A stretch of DNA of 40,788 nt from Chloroflexota bacterium (GTDB lineage Bacteria > Chloroflexota > Dormibacteria > CF-121), in assembly GCA_005882775.1 (NCBI GenBank), contig VBDY01000126.1:1-40788 (forward strand). The letters are read 5' to 3'. Positions 15,118 through 23,134 of the stretch are shown piece after piece. The first letter of the stretch is position 1; the number at the start of each line of letters is the position of its first letter. The translations under genes and the position numbers were made by a program. The notes under the pieces were generated by a model that had not been told where the DNA came from, searched no databases, and was given only the letters and a program-made list of their open reading frames with translations.

Positions 15118-15922
15118 GGAGCGCGACTGGCGGTTGCTGATGGACCCGCCCGGGGAGGGGGTCTGGAATATGGCGGTTGATGAAGCCATCCTCGATGGCG
15201 TGGCGACCGGCGCGTCGCCGCCCACCCTACGGTTTTTTCAGTGGCGGCCGGCTTGCCTTTCCCTCGGCTACTTCCAACCTCGGGCGGTGGTGAACGAGGA
15301 GGCCTGTGCCGCGTCTGGCATCGGTGTGGTCCGCCGTCCCACCGGCGGCCGTGCCATCCTCCACGATCGAGAGCTGACCTACAGCGTCGCCATGCCGGTG
15401 GCGGTGCTGAGCGGCGACCAGGCCGTACCGTCGTCGTACTTCCGCCTCAGTCAGGCGCTGCTCGAGGGCCTTCGCGCGGCCGGTGCCTGGGTCACCCTGG
15501 CCCGAGCCGAGCCCGACGGTGGCGCCGGCCACGGCCCGGCCTGCTTCGACCGCGCCTCCGCGCACGAGATTCTGCTCGACGGCCGCAAGCTGGTGGGCAG
15601 TGCCCAGGTCCGCAGGGGTGGTGCCCTCCTCCAGCACGGCAGCATCCTGTTCGAGCCGCAGATCGAGGAGCTGCTCGGATGCTTGCGACTCGACCATGAC
15701 GAGCGCGATCGCTGGCGGCGTTCGATGGTCCGAGGGATCGCCGGACTCGAGGGACACAGTGATTGCAGGCCGGCGGCACTGGCGGATGCGATCGCGAGCG
15801 CCTTCGCCCGCGTGTTTGGTGTGCGGCTTCGGCCGGCGGAAATCACAGCCGGCGAGCGAGAGGCAGCCGGCGATCTCTGCAGGGAGAAGTACGGCAACCA
15901 GGCCTGGACCGCGCGCTACTGA
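15110..15922 (+). CDS. lipM: Octanoyltransferase LipM-type (lipoate assembly)
   Basis: A 270-residue member of the biotin/lipoate ligase fold. RRPTGGRA (75-82) is the acyl-binding motif. GPACFDRASAHEILLDGRKLVGSAQ contains C145 and K160, and the LLQHGSILF strand follows. The CFD...GRK-x-x-GSAQ wording with an active cysteine is that of LipM, which moves octanoate from acyl carrier protein onto a lipoyl domain (GcvH), rather than LplA; the protein also lacks the C-terminal accessory domain of LplA. LplA remains an alternative. The start used is ATG at 15110, overlapping ychF by 8 nt; an upstream frame would add nine unlikely residues. Confidence 0.87.
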   Translation: MSEERDWRLLMDPPGEGVWNMAVDEAILDGVATGASPPTLRFFQWRPACLSLGYFQPRAVVNEEACAASGIGVVRRPTGGRAILHDRELTYSVAMPVAVLSGDQAVPSSYFRLSQALLEGLRAAGAWVTLARAEPDGGAGHGPACFDRASAHEILLDGRKLVGSAQVRRGGALLQHGSILFEPQIEELLGCLRLDHDERDRWRRSMVRGIAGLEGHSDCRPAALADAIASAFARVFGVRLRPAEITAGEREAAGDLCREKYGNQAWTARY

Positions 15923-15938
15923 AAACCTGGGTAAAAAG

Positions 15939-16009
15939 CAACAAGGACCAGATGAGGAGGGGCATTGCAGCGGCGATGGCAGGACGGCTGCAGAATCTGG
16001 CCCTTGTTG
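15939..16009. ncRNA. Candidate structured RNA: long nested stem-loop
   Basis: Arms 15939-15953 (CAACAAGGACCAGAT) and 15995-16009 (ATCTGGCCCTTGTTG) pair at 14 of 15 positions, with one A-C mismatch. Inside, TGCAGC (15966-15971) pairs with GCTGCA (15987-15992). There is no T-run after it, so it is not an ordinary terminator, and I see no flanking target duplication. It begins 17 nt after the lipM stop. The strand of any transcript is unknown. Confidence 0.5.
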
Positions 16010-16019
16010 GCTCGCGGCT

Positions 16020-16045
16020 CGGGTACACCCTAAATGTAGTACCCG
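16020..16045. repeat. Second inverted repeat downstream of lipM
   Basis: CGGGTAC (16020-16026) and GTACCCG (16039-16045) form a perfect 7-bp stem with a 12-nt AT-rich loop. It lies 10 nt after the larger structure and could be an operator or part of the same RNA. Confidence 0.4.
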
Positions 16046-16101
16046 GCGCGATTTGTACCACAGCATCTAGCGACGTGTCAAGCGGTTATCCACTTTCCCG
16101 G

Positions 16102-16107
16102 TAAACT
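16102..16107 (+). promoter_or_regulatory. Candidate -10 (TAAACT) for the small tail-anchored protein
   Basis: TAAACT is 15 nt before the ATG at 16123, giving a very short leader. A convincing -35 is not seen. Confidence 0.3.
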
Positions 16108-16122
16108 CCTGTCCCGAGATCA

Positions 16123-16416
16123 ATGGCGCGTAAGAACAAGCGGCAGCCGCGTAAGCCACAGCGTGGTCCGTCCCAGCCCGGACCGATCACACGGCCCTCA
16201 TCCTCTCCCGCTCCGGCGAGCCGTCCCAGCCAGCCGGCGCCGATCGCTGCCCAGCGTCCCGTTCGCGGACGGTCGGTACCTCCACCGTTGCCACCGCAGG
16301 ATGCAGCTATTCCGCTCGATCGCGTCCCCTACTTTCGTTCTGACCTGCGCCGGATAGCCATCACTGCCGCCCTGATGTTTGTCATCCTGATCGCGGGGTC
16401 GTTTCTGATCCGTTAG
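16123..16416 (+). CDS. Small basic protein with C-terminal membrane anchor
   Basis: A 97-residue protein. The first 12 residues are strongly basic (RKNKRQPRKPQR), the next 55 are Pro/Ser/Ala-rich and probably disordered, and the final 25 include one hydrophobic helix (ITAALMFVILIAGSFLI) ending in arginine. This predicts a tail-anchored inner-membrane protein with a cytosolic disordered, basic head that could touch nucleic acid or acidic membrane. No family is recognised. It has its own promoter-like element and is followed after 68 nt by the bactofilin gene. A partner role for the cytoskeletal bactofilin is possible from position only. Confidence 0.7.
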   Translation: MARKNKRQPRKPQRGPSQPGPITRPSSSPAPASRPSQPAPIAAQRPVRGRSVPPPLPPQDAAIPLDRVPYFRSDLRRIAITAALMFVILIAGSFLIR

Positions 16417-16472
16417 GCGGAACGCAAGAAAGTTACGTGGGCCTCCGTTTCCTTGATGGTCTAACCACTTTC

Positions 16473-16479
16473 GAGGAGG
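16473..16479 (+). promoter_or_regulatory. Ribosome binding site that fixes the bactofilin start
   Basis: GAGGAGG lies 5 nt before the GTG at 16485 and argues against an in-frame GTG 48 nt upstream. Confidence 0.65.
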
Positions 16480-16484
16480 CGCTC

Positions 16485-16898
16485 GTGTTCGAACCCAGGC
16501 AAAACCGCAAGCCAACCGGTCCCATCGCCGCAGAAACCGTACTCAGCAATCAGATCAAGCTGGAGGGCCGGCTCCACTCGAGCTCCAATATCCGGTTCGA
16601 CGGCGAGATGCTCGGAGACCTCACCACAGAGGGCGACCTCTCCATCGGCGAACATGGCCGGGTCAAGGGGAACGTGACCGGGCGCAACGTCGTCGTCGGC
16701 GGCACCATCCAGGGCAACGTCAGCACCACCGGCCGGCTGGAGATCCTTGCCACCGGGAAGCTTTATGGCGATATCGTGGTGGGCTCCCTCATCATCGATG
16801 AGGGTGGCATCTTGCGAGGCAAGAGCGCGGTCCACGCGGATGAGTCAACCGTGAGCGTCCCGACTCCGTCCTTCGTCGCCGAACCCGCCGCAGCCTGA
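16485..16898 (+). CDS. Bactofilin
   Basis: A 137-residue bactofilin (DUF583), which polymerises without nucleotide into membrane-associated filaments used as a scaffold for cell-shape or envelope enzymes. The core from about residue 25 to 105 is a right-handed beta-helix of short repeats alternating hydrophobic residues with glycine (for example IRFDGEMLGDL, GRVKGNVTG, GTIQGNVSTTG, GKLYGDIVVG), flanked by disordered tails as is typical. The start is GTG with a strong GAGGAGG ribosome site. No M23 peptidase lies directly beside it, unlike in many bactofilin loci. A terminator follows. Confidence 0.9.
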   Translation: MFEPRQNRKPTGPIAAETVLSNQIKLEGRLHSSSNIRFDGEMLGDLTTEGDLSIGEHGRVKGNVTGRNVVVGGTIQGNVSTTGRLEILATGKLYGDIVVGSLIIDEGGILRGKSAVHADESTVSVPTPSFVAEPAAA

Positions 16899-16920
16899 GC
16901 GCGCTTTCATTCATTCGTAG

Positions 16921-16950
16921 AGGGCTTCGCCGAGCGGGGCCCTTTTCGTT
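16921..16950 (+). terminator. Rho-independent terminator after the bactofilin gene
   Basis: A 9-bp stem, AGGGCTTCG (16921-16929) with CGGGGCCCT (16935-16943, including two G-T pairs), has a 5-nt loop and is followed by TTT-CG-TTTCTT. Confidence 0.7.
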
Positions 16951-16957
16951 TCTTACC

Positions 16958-16963
16958 TACACT
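16958..16963 (+). promoter_or_regulatory. Candidate -10 (TACACT) for the M50-selAB gene string
   Basis: TACACT is followed by 9 nt and the GTG at 16973, supporting that GTG as a leaderless start. Confidence 0.4.
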
Positions 16964-16972
16964 TAGCTCCTG

Positions 16973-17686
16973 GTGCTGTTCAACGATCCGGGTCAATTCA
17001 TCATCAACTCGATGTTCCTGATCCCAGGGTTGTTGCTCGGCCTGGTGCTCCACGAGTGGGCTCATGCGCAGGTGGCAGTGGCTCGTGGGGATCAGACACC
17101 GCGGGTCGATGGGCGCCTGTCGCTCGACCCCAGCCACCATCTGGATCCGATTGGCACGATCGCCATCCTGCTGATCCACTTTGGCTGGGCCAAGCCGGTC
17201 CGTATCAACCCTGGCCAGATGCGTCACCGGCTCGACCCGGCGCTGGTCGCGGTGGCGGGGCCGCTGACAAACCTCCTGATCGCGATCGGCATCTCGATTC
17301 CGCTCAAGTTCCTGGTGACCGCCCCCGGCTCGGGCGTCATCTGCGCCGATTCAGCCTGCTTTGTTCAGCTGACCCTGGGTCAGGCGCCGCTCGCCATTCT
17401 GGCGGCGATCCTGGCGGTTGCGTTCTACCTGAATGTCGTGCTTGCCGTCTTCAACATCCTGCCGATTCCTCCTCTGGACGGCTACAACCTGGTCGCCACC
17501 CTGTTCCGACGCCAGTCTCCGCAGCTTTTCTACACCATCGATGCCAATCGCACCGTGATTGCTCTGGTCTTTGTCCTGATCCTCTTCCTGGCGCCCGGGG
17601 TTTTCGGCCATGTCATCCAACCCGTCTACACGACGGCCGCCAACCTGCTCGTAGGGACTCCCGTCTATCCGTTCCCCGGCTTCTGA
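16973..17686 (+). CDS. Site-2 protease family (M50) membrane protein
   Basis: A 237-residue intramembrane metalloprotease with five or six hydrophobic segments. The zinc motif HEWAH (H27, E28, H31) lies in the first helix. AVAGPLTNLLIA matches the conserved AGP-x-x-N helix, and PIPPLDGYN carries the third ligand, aspartate. It belongs to the compact group without a PDZ domain (FtsH/YwhC-like), common in thermophiles and Chloroflexi-like bacteria. The substrate is unknown; family members cut membrane-bound regulators. The start GTG at 16973 follows TACACT by 9 nt; ATG at 17012 is an alternative but would shorten the first helix. selA begins 1 nt after the stop. Confidence 0.88.
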   Translation: MLFNDPGQFIINSMFLIPGLLLGLVLHEWAHAQVAVARGDQTPRVDGRLSLDPSHHLDPIGTIAILLIHFGWAKPVRINPGQMRHRLDPALVAVAGPLTNLLIAIGISIPLKFLVTAPGSGVICADSACFVQLTLGQAPLAILAAILAVAFYLNVVLAVFNILPIPPLDGYNLVATLFRRQSPQLFYTIDANRTVIALVFVLILFLAPGVFGHVIQPVYTTAANLLVGTPVYPFPGF

Positions 17687-17687
17687 C

Positions 17688-19037
17688 GTGGACGCTCTAT
17701 CCGGCTTGCCGAGCGTTCACCAACTGCTGGAAGACGATCGCGGTAGGCGGCTAATCGCCGAACACGGACGCCCACTCGTCGTTTTCGCCGTGCAGCGGAC
17801 CCTGCAACAGGAGCGGGGCGGCCCGCTCCTCGACGAGTCGCGCCGTTGGTCCAGTATCGAGGCATTGGTCGCCGACATGCGTACCCCGCGGCTGCGCCCG
17901 GTGATCAATGCGACCGGCGTGATCCTGCATACAAATCTCGGCCGGGCTCCCCTGGCCAGGTCCGCGGCGGAGGCGGCCAGCCTGCTGGCTACCGGGTATT
18001 CGAACCTCGAGCTCGACCTGCGCTCAGGCAAGCGGGGCAGCCGGCACGATGCGGTCGCCCATGTTCTGTGTCAGCTCACCGGTGCGGCGGCGGCTGCCGT
18101 GGTCAACAACGGAGCGGCGGCCACTCTGCTGATGCTGGCGGCGCTCACCAAAGGCCGGGAGGTGATCGTTTCGCGTGGCGAGCTGATCGAGATTGGCGGA
18201 GCCTTTCGCATGCCCGACATCATGCGGTTGTCAGGGGCGAAGATGGTGGAGGTCGGGACCACCAACCGCACGCGCGCCCAGGATTTCGCGGAGGCGATCA
18301 CACCCCGCACCGCGGCCCTGCTCAGCGTCCACCCCAGCAATTTTCAAGTCGTCGGGTTCACCGAGAGGCCAGAGCTGTCGGCGCTGGCCGAATTGGCGCG
18401 CCAGCACAATGTTCTGCTCCTCTATGACCTGGGCAGCGGTGCCCTGCGCGAGAGCCGTGCGCCGGGCCTGGCTCACGAGCCGCTGATTGCGGAGAGCCTG
18501 GAAGCCGGGGCGGACGTGGTGGTATGCAGCGCCGACAAGCTGCTCGGCGGTCCACAGGCCGGCCTGCTGCTTGGCCGTGCCGAGCTGGTCGCGAAATGCC
18601 TGAAACATCCTCTGGCGCGCGCGGTTCGGGTGGACAAGCTGACGATTGCGGCCCTGGCTGCCACCCTCGACCTCTATATCACCGGCCGCGATGACCAGGT
18701 CCCCGTCTGGAAGATGATCCGGGCCGATCGGGAGAGCTTGAGCGCCCGTGCCGGCCGCTGGGCCGAGGGCCTCAACCTGGCAGGCGTCCCGGCCGAGGTG
18801 CGGTCGGGCTACTCGGCGGTCGGGGGCGGATCGCTCCCCGGCGAGACCCTTCCCACCACGCTGGTGATGATCGCGGCGGAGCGTCCTCGCCCGGCGCAGC
18901 TGCTCGACAGGCTTCGGCTTCAGTCGCCACCGGTGATTGCCCGAATCGAGGACGACCGCGTCGTGCTCGACCCGCGCACCGTGCTGCCGGATGAGGACGA
19001 GAGGCTGCTCCAGGCGGTGATCGCCGCCGTCCGGTGA
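17688..19037 (+). CDS. selA: L-seryl-tRNA(Sec) selenium transferase SelA
   Basis: A 449-residue PLP enzyme that converts seryl-tRNA(Sec) to selenocysteinyl-tRNA(Sec) with selenophosphate. The start PSVHQLL is the family N-terminus that recognises tRNA(Sec). NATGVILHTNLGRAPL (from about 74) and the PLP lysine K284 in SADKLLGGPQAG are intact. The length matches bacterial SelA, which forms a decamer. The start is GTG at 17688. It is followed by selB with a 4-nt overlap (GTGA), the standard selAB pair. Neither selC (tRNA-Sec) nor selD is in the window. Confidence 0.95.
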   Translation: MDALSGLPSVHQLLEDDRGRRLIAEHGRPLVVFAVQRTLQQERGGPLLDESRRWSSIEALVADMRTPRLRPVINATGVILHTNLGRAPLARSAAEAASLLATGYSNLELDLRSGKRGSRHDAVAHVLCQLTGAAAAAVVNNGAAATLLMLAALTKGREVIVSRGELIEIGGAFRMPDIMRLSGAKMVEVGTTNRTRAQDFAEAITPRTAALLSVHPSNFQVVGFTERPELSALAELARQHNVLLLYDLGSGALRESRAPGLAHEPLIAESLEAGADVVVCSADKLLGGPQAGLLLGRAELVAKCLKHPLARAVRVDKLTIAALAATLDLYITGRDDQVPVWKMIRADRESLSARAGRWAEGLNLAGVPAEVRSGYSAVGGGSLPGETLPTTLVMIAAERPRPAQLLDRLRLQSPPVIARIEDDRVVLDPRTVLPDEDERLLQAVIAAVR

Positions 19038-20929
19038 ACCCGTTGCAGGCGCCCGCTGCCTTCGTCATCGGCACCGCCGGCCACATCGATCATGGCAAGT
19101 CGAGCCTGGTCAAGGCCCTGACCGGCATCGACCCCGACCGCCTGGAAGAGGAGAAGCGCCGAGGGATGACCATCGATCTCGGCTTTGCTTACATGGACCT
19201 GCCCAGCGGACGCCACCTGGGCATCATCGACGTGCCCGGGCACCAGCGATTCCTCAAGAACATGCTGGCCGGAGTTCACGGCATCGACGCCGTGCTCTTC
19301 GTGGTGGCAGCCGATGAAGGTCCGATGCCGCAGACCCACGAACATCTGGCCATCCTCGACCTGCTCGGCGTGACTCACGGGGTGATCGCCCTGACCAAGG
19401 CAGACCTCGTGGATTCCGACTGGCTGCGCCTGGTGTCCGACGAAGTGCATAGGGTGGTGAGCAAGACCGCCCTCCGAGCCGCCCCCATCATCCCGGTGTC
19501 CGCTCTCAGCGGGACGGGCCTGGATCAGTTGAAGGATGCCCTCGATCAACAGCTGGCCGGCGCCTCGCCCCGGCCAGACACCGGCCGGCCACGCCTGGCG
19601 GTGGACAGGTCGTTTGCGATGTCGGGGTTTGGAACAGTGGTCACCGGAACCCTGGTCGGGGGTTCGTTGAGGGTTGGCGATGACCTGGCCCTCTACCCGA
19701 CCGGGCGGAGCCTGAGAGTCCGAGGCCTCCAGCAACACAATCGGACGGTCGATCTGGCCCGTCCGGGAAGCCGGACCGCGGTGAATGTGGTTGGCGCAGA
19801 CCGTAAGGACATCGCCCGCGGTCATGTGATCGCGCCTCCCCGGCAGCTCTCGCCGACCCGACGGCTGGACGTGCGTCTGAGCGTGCTGGCTAGCTCGGCC
19901 CACCCGATCCTGCACCGGTCTCGGCTCCTTCTGTACCTGGGGACCGCTGAAGTCCCGGTCGAGCTCTCCCTGCTCGAGGACGACATCGTCGGGCCGGGCT
20001 CGGGCGCGTGGGCGCAGATCTTCAGCGACACGCCTGTGGTGGCGGTCGTCGGCGACCGCTTCATCCTTCGCCGGCCGGCACCTATCGAGACAGTGGCCGG
20101 TGGTGTGATTCTCGATACCAATCCGCGGCGGCACCGGCGACATGACCCCCGGGTGATCGCGGACCTCGAGGGACGCGAGCGCGGGGATCCAGCTGCGACC
20201 CTGATGGTCGAGCTCGGCCGTCACCGAACGGGAGTGACGATCGCCGAGCTGGCTCGCCGAACCGGGATGGACGCCGGTCTGATCGATCGGCTTGGCGGGG
20301 AGCTGATCGCGGCCGGCTCAGCAGTCCGCCTCGACGGCACAATGCTCTCGCGCGACGCCTGGGAACAGCTGGAAGAGCGTGCTCGGATCGCCCTGGAGGG
20401 TTTTCACCGTGTGCACCCGCTGCGGGCCGGAATGCCTCGCGAGGAGCTGCGAAGCCGGGTTGGGCTGGCAGCATCCCTCTTTCCCCCCGCGGTTGCCCGG
20501 ATGGCGCTCGACGGCCTGATCATCGAGCGGGGCAGTGAGCTGGCGCTTCCAGGGCACCAGGCCAATCCTTCGCCCGACCAGCAGGTCGCAATCGCCGCTC
20601 TCATCTCCGAGCTAGAGGCGGCGCCGTTTGCGCCGCCCCCGCTGCCAGACCTGGCCGGCCGCTACCAGCTGACCCCGGCATTGCTCCAGTACCTCACCGC
20701 CACCGGTCGGATAATCCGGCTGAACGACGACACTATTTTTGCCGCTAAGGCCTACCAGGAGGCCGTGGATCGGCTGACCAGGCACCTCCAACGGGAGGGA
20801 AAGGTGACGGTCGCGCAGGCGAGGGATCTACTCGGCTCGAGCCGCCGATACGTGTTGCCCTTGCTGGAATGGCTGGACGCACAAAAAGTCACCCGGCGGG
20901 TCGGGGATGACCGTATCCTGAGGGTTTGA
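19034..20929 (+). CDS. selB: Selenocysteine-specific elongation factor SelB
   Basis: A 631-residue translation factor that delivers Sec-tRNA to UGA codons marked by a SECIS hairpin. GTPase motifs: G1 GTAGHIDHGKSS (13-24), G2 region GMTIDLGF, G3 DVPGH (66-70), G4 TKAD (121-124). EF-Tu-like beta-barrel domains follow. The last 270 residues are winged-helix modules that bind the SECIS RNA; the final helix region ends LEWLDAQKVTRRVGDDRILRV. Start GTG overlaps the selA stop by 4 nt, and the stop overlaps the next gene's ATG by 1 nt. Confidence 0.95.
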   Translation: MNPLQAPAAFVIGTAGHIDHGKSSLVKALTGIDPDRLEEEKRRGMTIDLGFAYMDLPSGRHLGIIDVPGHQRFLKNMLAGVHGIDAVLFVVAADEGPMPQTHEHLAILDLLGVTHGVIALTKADLVDSDWLRLVSDEVHRVVSKTALRAAPIIPVSALSGTGLDQLKDALDQQLAGASPRPDTGRPRLAVDRSFAMSGFGTVVTGTLVGGSLRVGDDLALYPTGRSLRVRGLQQHNRTVDLARPGSRTAVNVVGADRKDIARGHVIAPPRQLSPTRRLDVRLSVLASSAHPILHRSRLLLYLGTAEVPVELSLLEDDIVGPGSGAWAQIFSDTPVVAVVGDRFILRRPAPIETVAGGVILDTNPRRHRRHDPRVIADLEGRERGDPAATLMVELGRHRTGVTIAELARRTGMDAGLIDRLGGELIAAGSAVRLDGTMLSRDAWEQLEERARIALEGFHRVHPLRAGMPREELRSRVGLAASLFPPAVARMALDGLIIERGSELALPGHQANPSPDQQVAIAALISELEAAPFAPPPLPDLAGRYQLTPALLQYLTATGRIIRLNDDTIFAAKAYQEAVDRLTRHLQREGKVTVAQARDLLGSSRRYVLPLLEWLDAQKVTRRVGDDRILRV

Positions 20930-21636
20930 TGCGTTCGACCGCCCGGGCAGTACGGATGCGGGCCCAGGTGCTCTGTCTTGGCGCCGGCCTGCTTGGCCCG
21001 CTGGCAGCGTGTGGATCGCCACCGCCTGACCCCGGACCCCTGCTGGCAAAGACCAGCCAGCACATGGTCCTGCTCAAGGGTTTCCATTTCCAGATGCAGA
21101 TTCAGGGATTCACCGGCAGCACCATCCCCGTCGAGTCGGCCAACGGCGACGCCCATCCGCCGGACCTGCACTCCAGCGTCCAGCTTCGGCAGGGTGGCGT
21201 TCTCGTGCAGCTGGAGATCATCTTCAGCGCGGACCAGGTTTATCTCAAGTCCTTCACCGGCGGGTGGCAGCGGCTGACCGCCGCTGAGGTCGTCCAGTTC
21301 TTCGACCCGCATTCGTTATTCGACCAGCAGGACGGCCTGTTCGCCGCCTTGAAGGACACGCAATCCCCAAAACGTGGAAAGCAGGAGAACGTCGGCTCGC
21401 AATCAACCTGGGTCATCAGTGGAACGCTCCCGGCCGACCGCGTCCATCGTTTGCTCACCCTGATCAGCGATCAGGGGTCGTACACCGCGACCTACTGGAT
21501 TGACAGTGCCAGCGACAACCTCTGGCGGGCGCGGTTGCAGGGCCACCTCTTCGATCCAGCGAAGGAGTCCACCGTCACATTCGAGTTCTCGAATCATGAT
21601 CAGCCCGTCACCGTCACCCCGCCCCCGGTCAGCTAA
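20929..21636 (+). CDS. LppX/LprAFG-family lipoprotein (LprG-like)
   Basis: A 235-residue exported lipoprotein. The signal peptide ends in a lipobox LAAC with C28 as the lipidated cysteine, followed by a Ser/Pro linker. The mature part resembles the LppX/LprG fold: a half-barrel with a large hydrophobic cavity that in mycobacteria carries triacylated lipids across the envelope. Recognition rests on the pattern (LLAKTSQHMVLLKGFHFQMQIQG near the start, LTLISDQGSYTATYWID and F-x-F-S-N-H near the end) and strongly on the next gene, a P55-like MFS protein, as in the mycobacterial lprG-Rv1410c operon. The start is ATG at 20929 sharing one base with the selB stop. It overlaps the MFS gene by 41 nt. 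Confidence 0.78.
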   Translation: MRSTARAVRMRAQVLCLGAGLLGPLAACGSPPPDPGPLLAKTSQHMVLLKGFHFQMQIQGFTGSTIPVESANGDAHPPDLHSSVQLRQGGVLVQLEIIFSADQVYLKSFTGGWQRLTAAEVVQFFDPHSLFDQQDGLFAALKDTQSPKRGKQENVGSQSTWVISGTLPADRVHRLLTLISDQGSYTATYWIDSASDNLWRARLQGHLFDPAKESTVTFEFSNHDQPVTVTPPPVS

Positions 21637-23134
21637 CCGGCGGGCGGTCCTGGCGCTGACCAGCGCCGGGTTGTTCGTCGCGTCCCTGGACGCGTACGTG
21701 GTGGTGACGGCGCTGATTCCGATGCTGACCTCCGTCCACATCCCCGTGCTGCCTGTAACCAATCTCGCCAAGGCCACTCCGATCATCACCGGCTTCCTGC
21801 TGGGGTATCTCGCGGTCATGCCCCTGGCTGGTGGGCTGAGCGATCGGTTCGGACGGCTGCGCGTGTTCGTCGCCTGCCTGGTGCTGTTCGGGCTTGGCTC
21901 ACTGATCACGGCAACAGCCACAAGCCTTCCCAGCCTGGTAACCGGCCGGCTGCTGCAGGGGGCCGGCGGGGGGGCGCTGGTGCCGGTGGTGCTGGCTCTC
22001 GCCGCTGATCTGTATCCCGCCGGCGGCCGCAGCCCGGTGCTCGGAGGCGTGAGCGCCCTCCAGGAAGTGGGCAGCGTGCTCGGACCTCTCTGGGGTGGCG
22101 TGATTGCCTCTGCCTGGGGCTGGCAGTGGATTTTCTGGCTGAACCTTCCCTTCGTCGCCCTCCTCCTCTGGGCGCTGTGGCCCGAGGTGCGCTCCGGGGA
22201 CACGGTCCGAGCCAAAACTCCGCTCGACCTGCCGGGAGCCGCCCTCGCCGGCGCAGGCCTGGCTCTGTTGACGCTCGCGCTTTACGCGGGGGACCCGGAT
22301 AGGAGTCCGGTCGGAGCGGGATTCTTCTGGCAGGCGCCGGTGGCGCTTGTGCTTTTCGCTCTGTTCATCCGGCGCGAGCGGCGCGCCCCACGTCCGTTGA
22401 TCGACGTCCGCTACTTTCGCGATTCCTCATTCAGTGGCGCCGCGGTCGCCAACGCCATATCGGGGGCAGGCTTGATGGTGGCGCTGGTCTTCATCCCGGT
22501 GCTGGCCGAGTCAGACCTGGTCTTCAACATGAACTCGCAGCAGGCCGCCGTGCTTCTCTTCCGGCTGATGATCGGCATTCCGATTGGCGCTCTCCTGGGC
22601 GGATTCCTCGCCCAGCGTCTGCGCAGCTATCGCGCGGTGGCTGCGGCCGGCCTCGCCCTGGCTGGACTTGGGTTCTTCTCTCTTTCAGGCTGGGACCAGA
22701 ACACGCTCTCGCACAACCTGCTCGGCCTGCCTCTCAGGCTCGCGGACCTTCAGCTCTTCAGCGCCGGGCTCGGGCTCGGCCTTGAAATCGCGCCGGTCAG
22801 CGCAGCACTCCTCGACGTCGTGGGAGACGCGCACCGCGGAGCGGCGGCTTCCTTCCTGGTGCTGATGCGGCTGGTCGGGATGCTGATCGGGTTTTCCCTC
22901 CTGGCAGGGTTCGCTCTATTCCACTTTCAGCAGGCGACGGCCCACCTGATCCCCCCGGTTTTCTCCGCGCTTCCGGACTACCTGGCTCGCTTCGCGACCT
23001 ATGAGCTTCGAGTTCGCCAGGCGATCCTCGACGAGTACCACTTCATATTCGTGATCACGGCGGTGGTGCTGCTCCTGGGCGCCGTCATCGCCGCGGCTAC
23101 CTTGCGGCCCCTGCCTCGTCGCCCGGTTCCATGA
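21596..23134 (+). CDS. P55 (Rv1410c)-like MFS lipid/drug exporter
   Basis: A 512-residue major facilitator with about 14 hydrophobic segments, of the DHA2-type layout. The first helix contains SLDAYVVVTALIP, close to the LDTYVVVT motif I recall from mycobacterial P55. The 2-3 loop is GGLSDRFGRLRVF. GGVSALQEVGSVLGPLWGG also closely follows P55. In mycobacteria P55 works with LprG to move triacylglycerides and glycolipids outward and affects drug resistance; the same is inferred here. The start used is ATG at 21596, which places a short basic N-terminus before helix 1. The frame extends to 21500, but those residues lie inside the lipoprotein gene and look non-coding. Confidence 0.87.
   Translation: MISPSPSPRPRSANRRAVLALTSAGLFVASLDAYVVVTALIPMLTSVHIPVLPVTNLAKATPIITGFLLGYLAVMPLAGGLSDRFGRLRVFVACLVLFGLGSLITATATSLPSLVTGRLLQGAGGGALVPVVLALAADLYPAGGRSPVLGGVSALQEVGSVLGPLWGGVIASAWGWQWIFWLNLPFVALLLWALWPEVRSGDTVRAKTPLDLPGAALAGAGLALLTLALYAGDPDRSPVGAGFFWQAPVALVLFALFIRRERRAPRPLIDVRYFRDSSFSGAAVANAISGAGLMVALVFIPVLAESDLVFNMNSQQAAVLLFRLMIGIPIGALLGGFLAQRLRSYRAVAAAGLALAGLGFFSLSGWDQNTLSHNLLGLPLRLADLQLFSAGLGLGLEIAPVSAALLDVVGDAHRGAAASFLVLMRLVGMLIGFSLLAGFALFHFQQATAHLIPPVFSALPDYLARFATYELRVRQAILDEYHFIFVITAVVLLLGAVIAAATLRPLPRRPVP

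Noticed and set aside
16086-16094. TTATCCACT, one base from a DnaA box
   Set aside because: A single isolated site with no cluster, AT-rich region, dnaA or dnaN nearby; not evidence of an origin.
15923-16122. SRP (4.5S) RNA as an explanation of the stem-loop after lipM
   Set aside because: The conserved GGAAG/AGCAG apical motif of SRP RNA is absent.
18920-20224. A 434-codon open frame on the minus strand across selA and selB
   Set aside because: SelA and SelB are unmistakable on the plus strand; the antisense product shows no family features.
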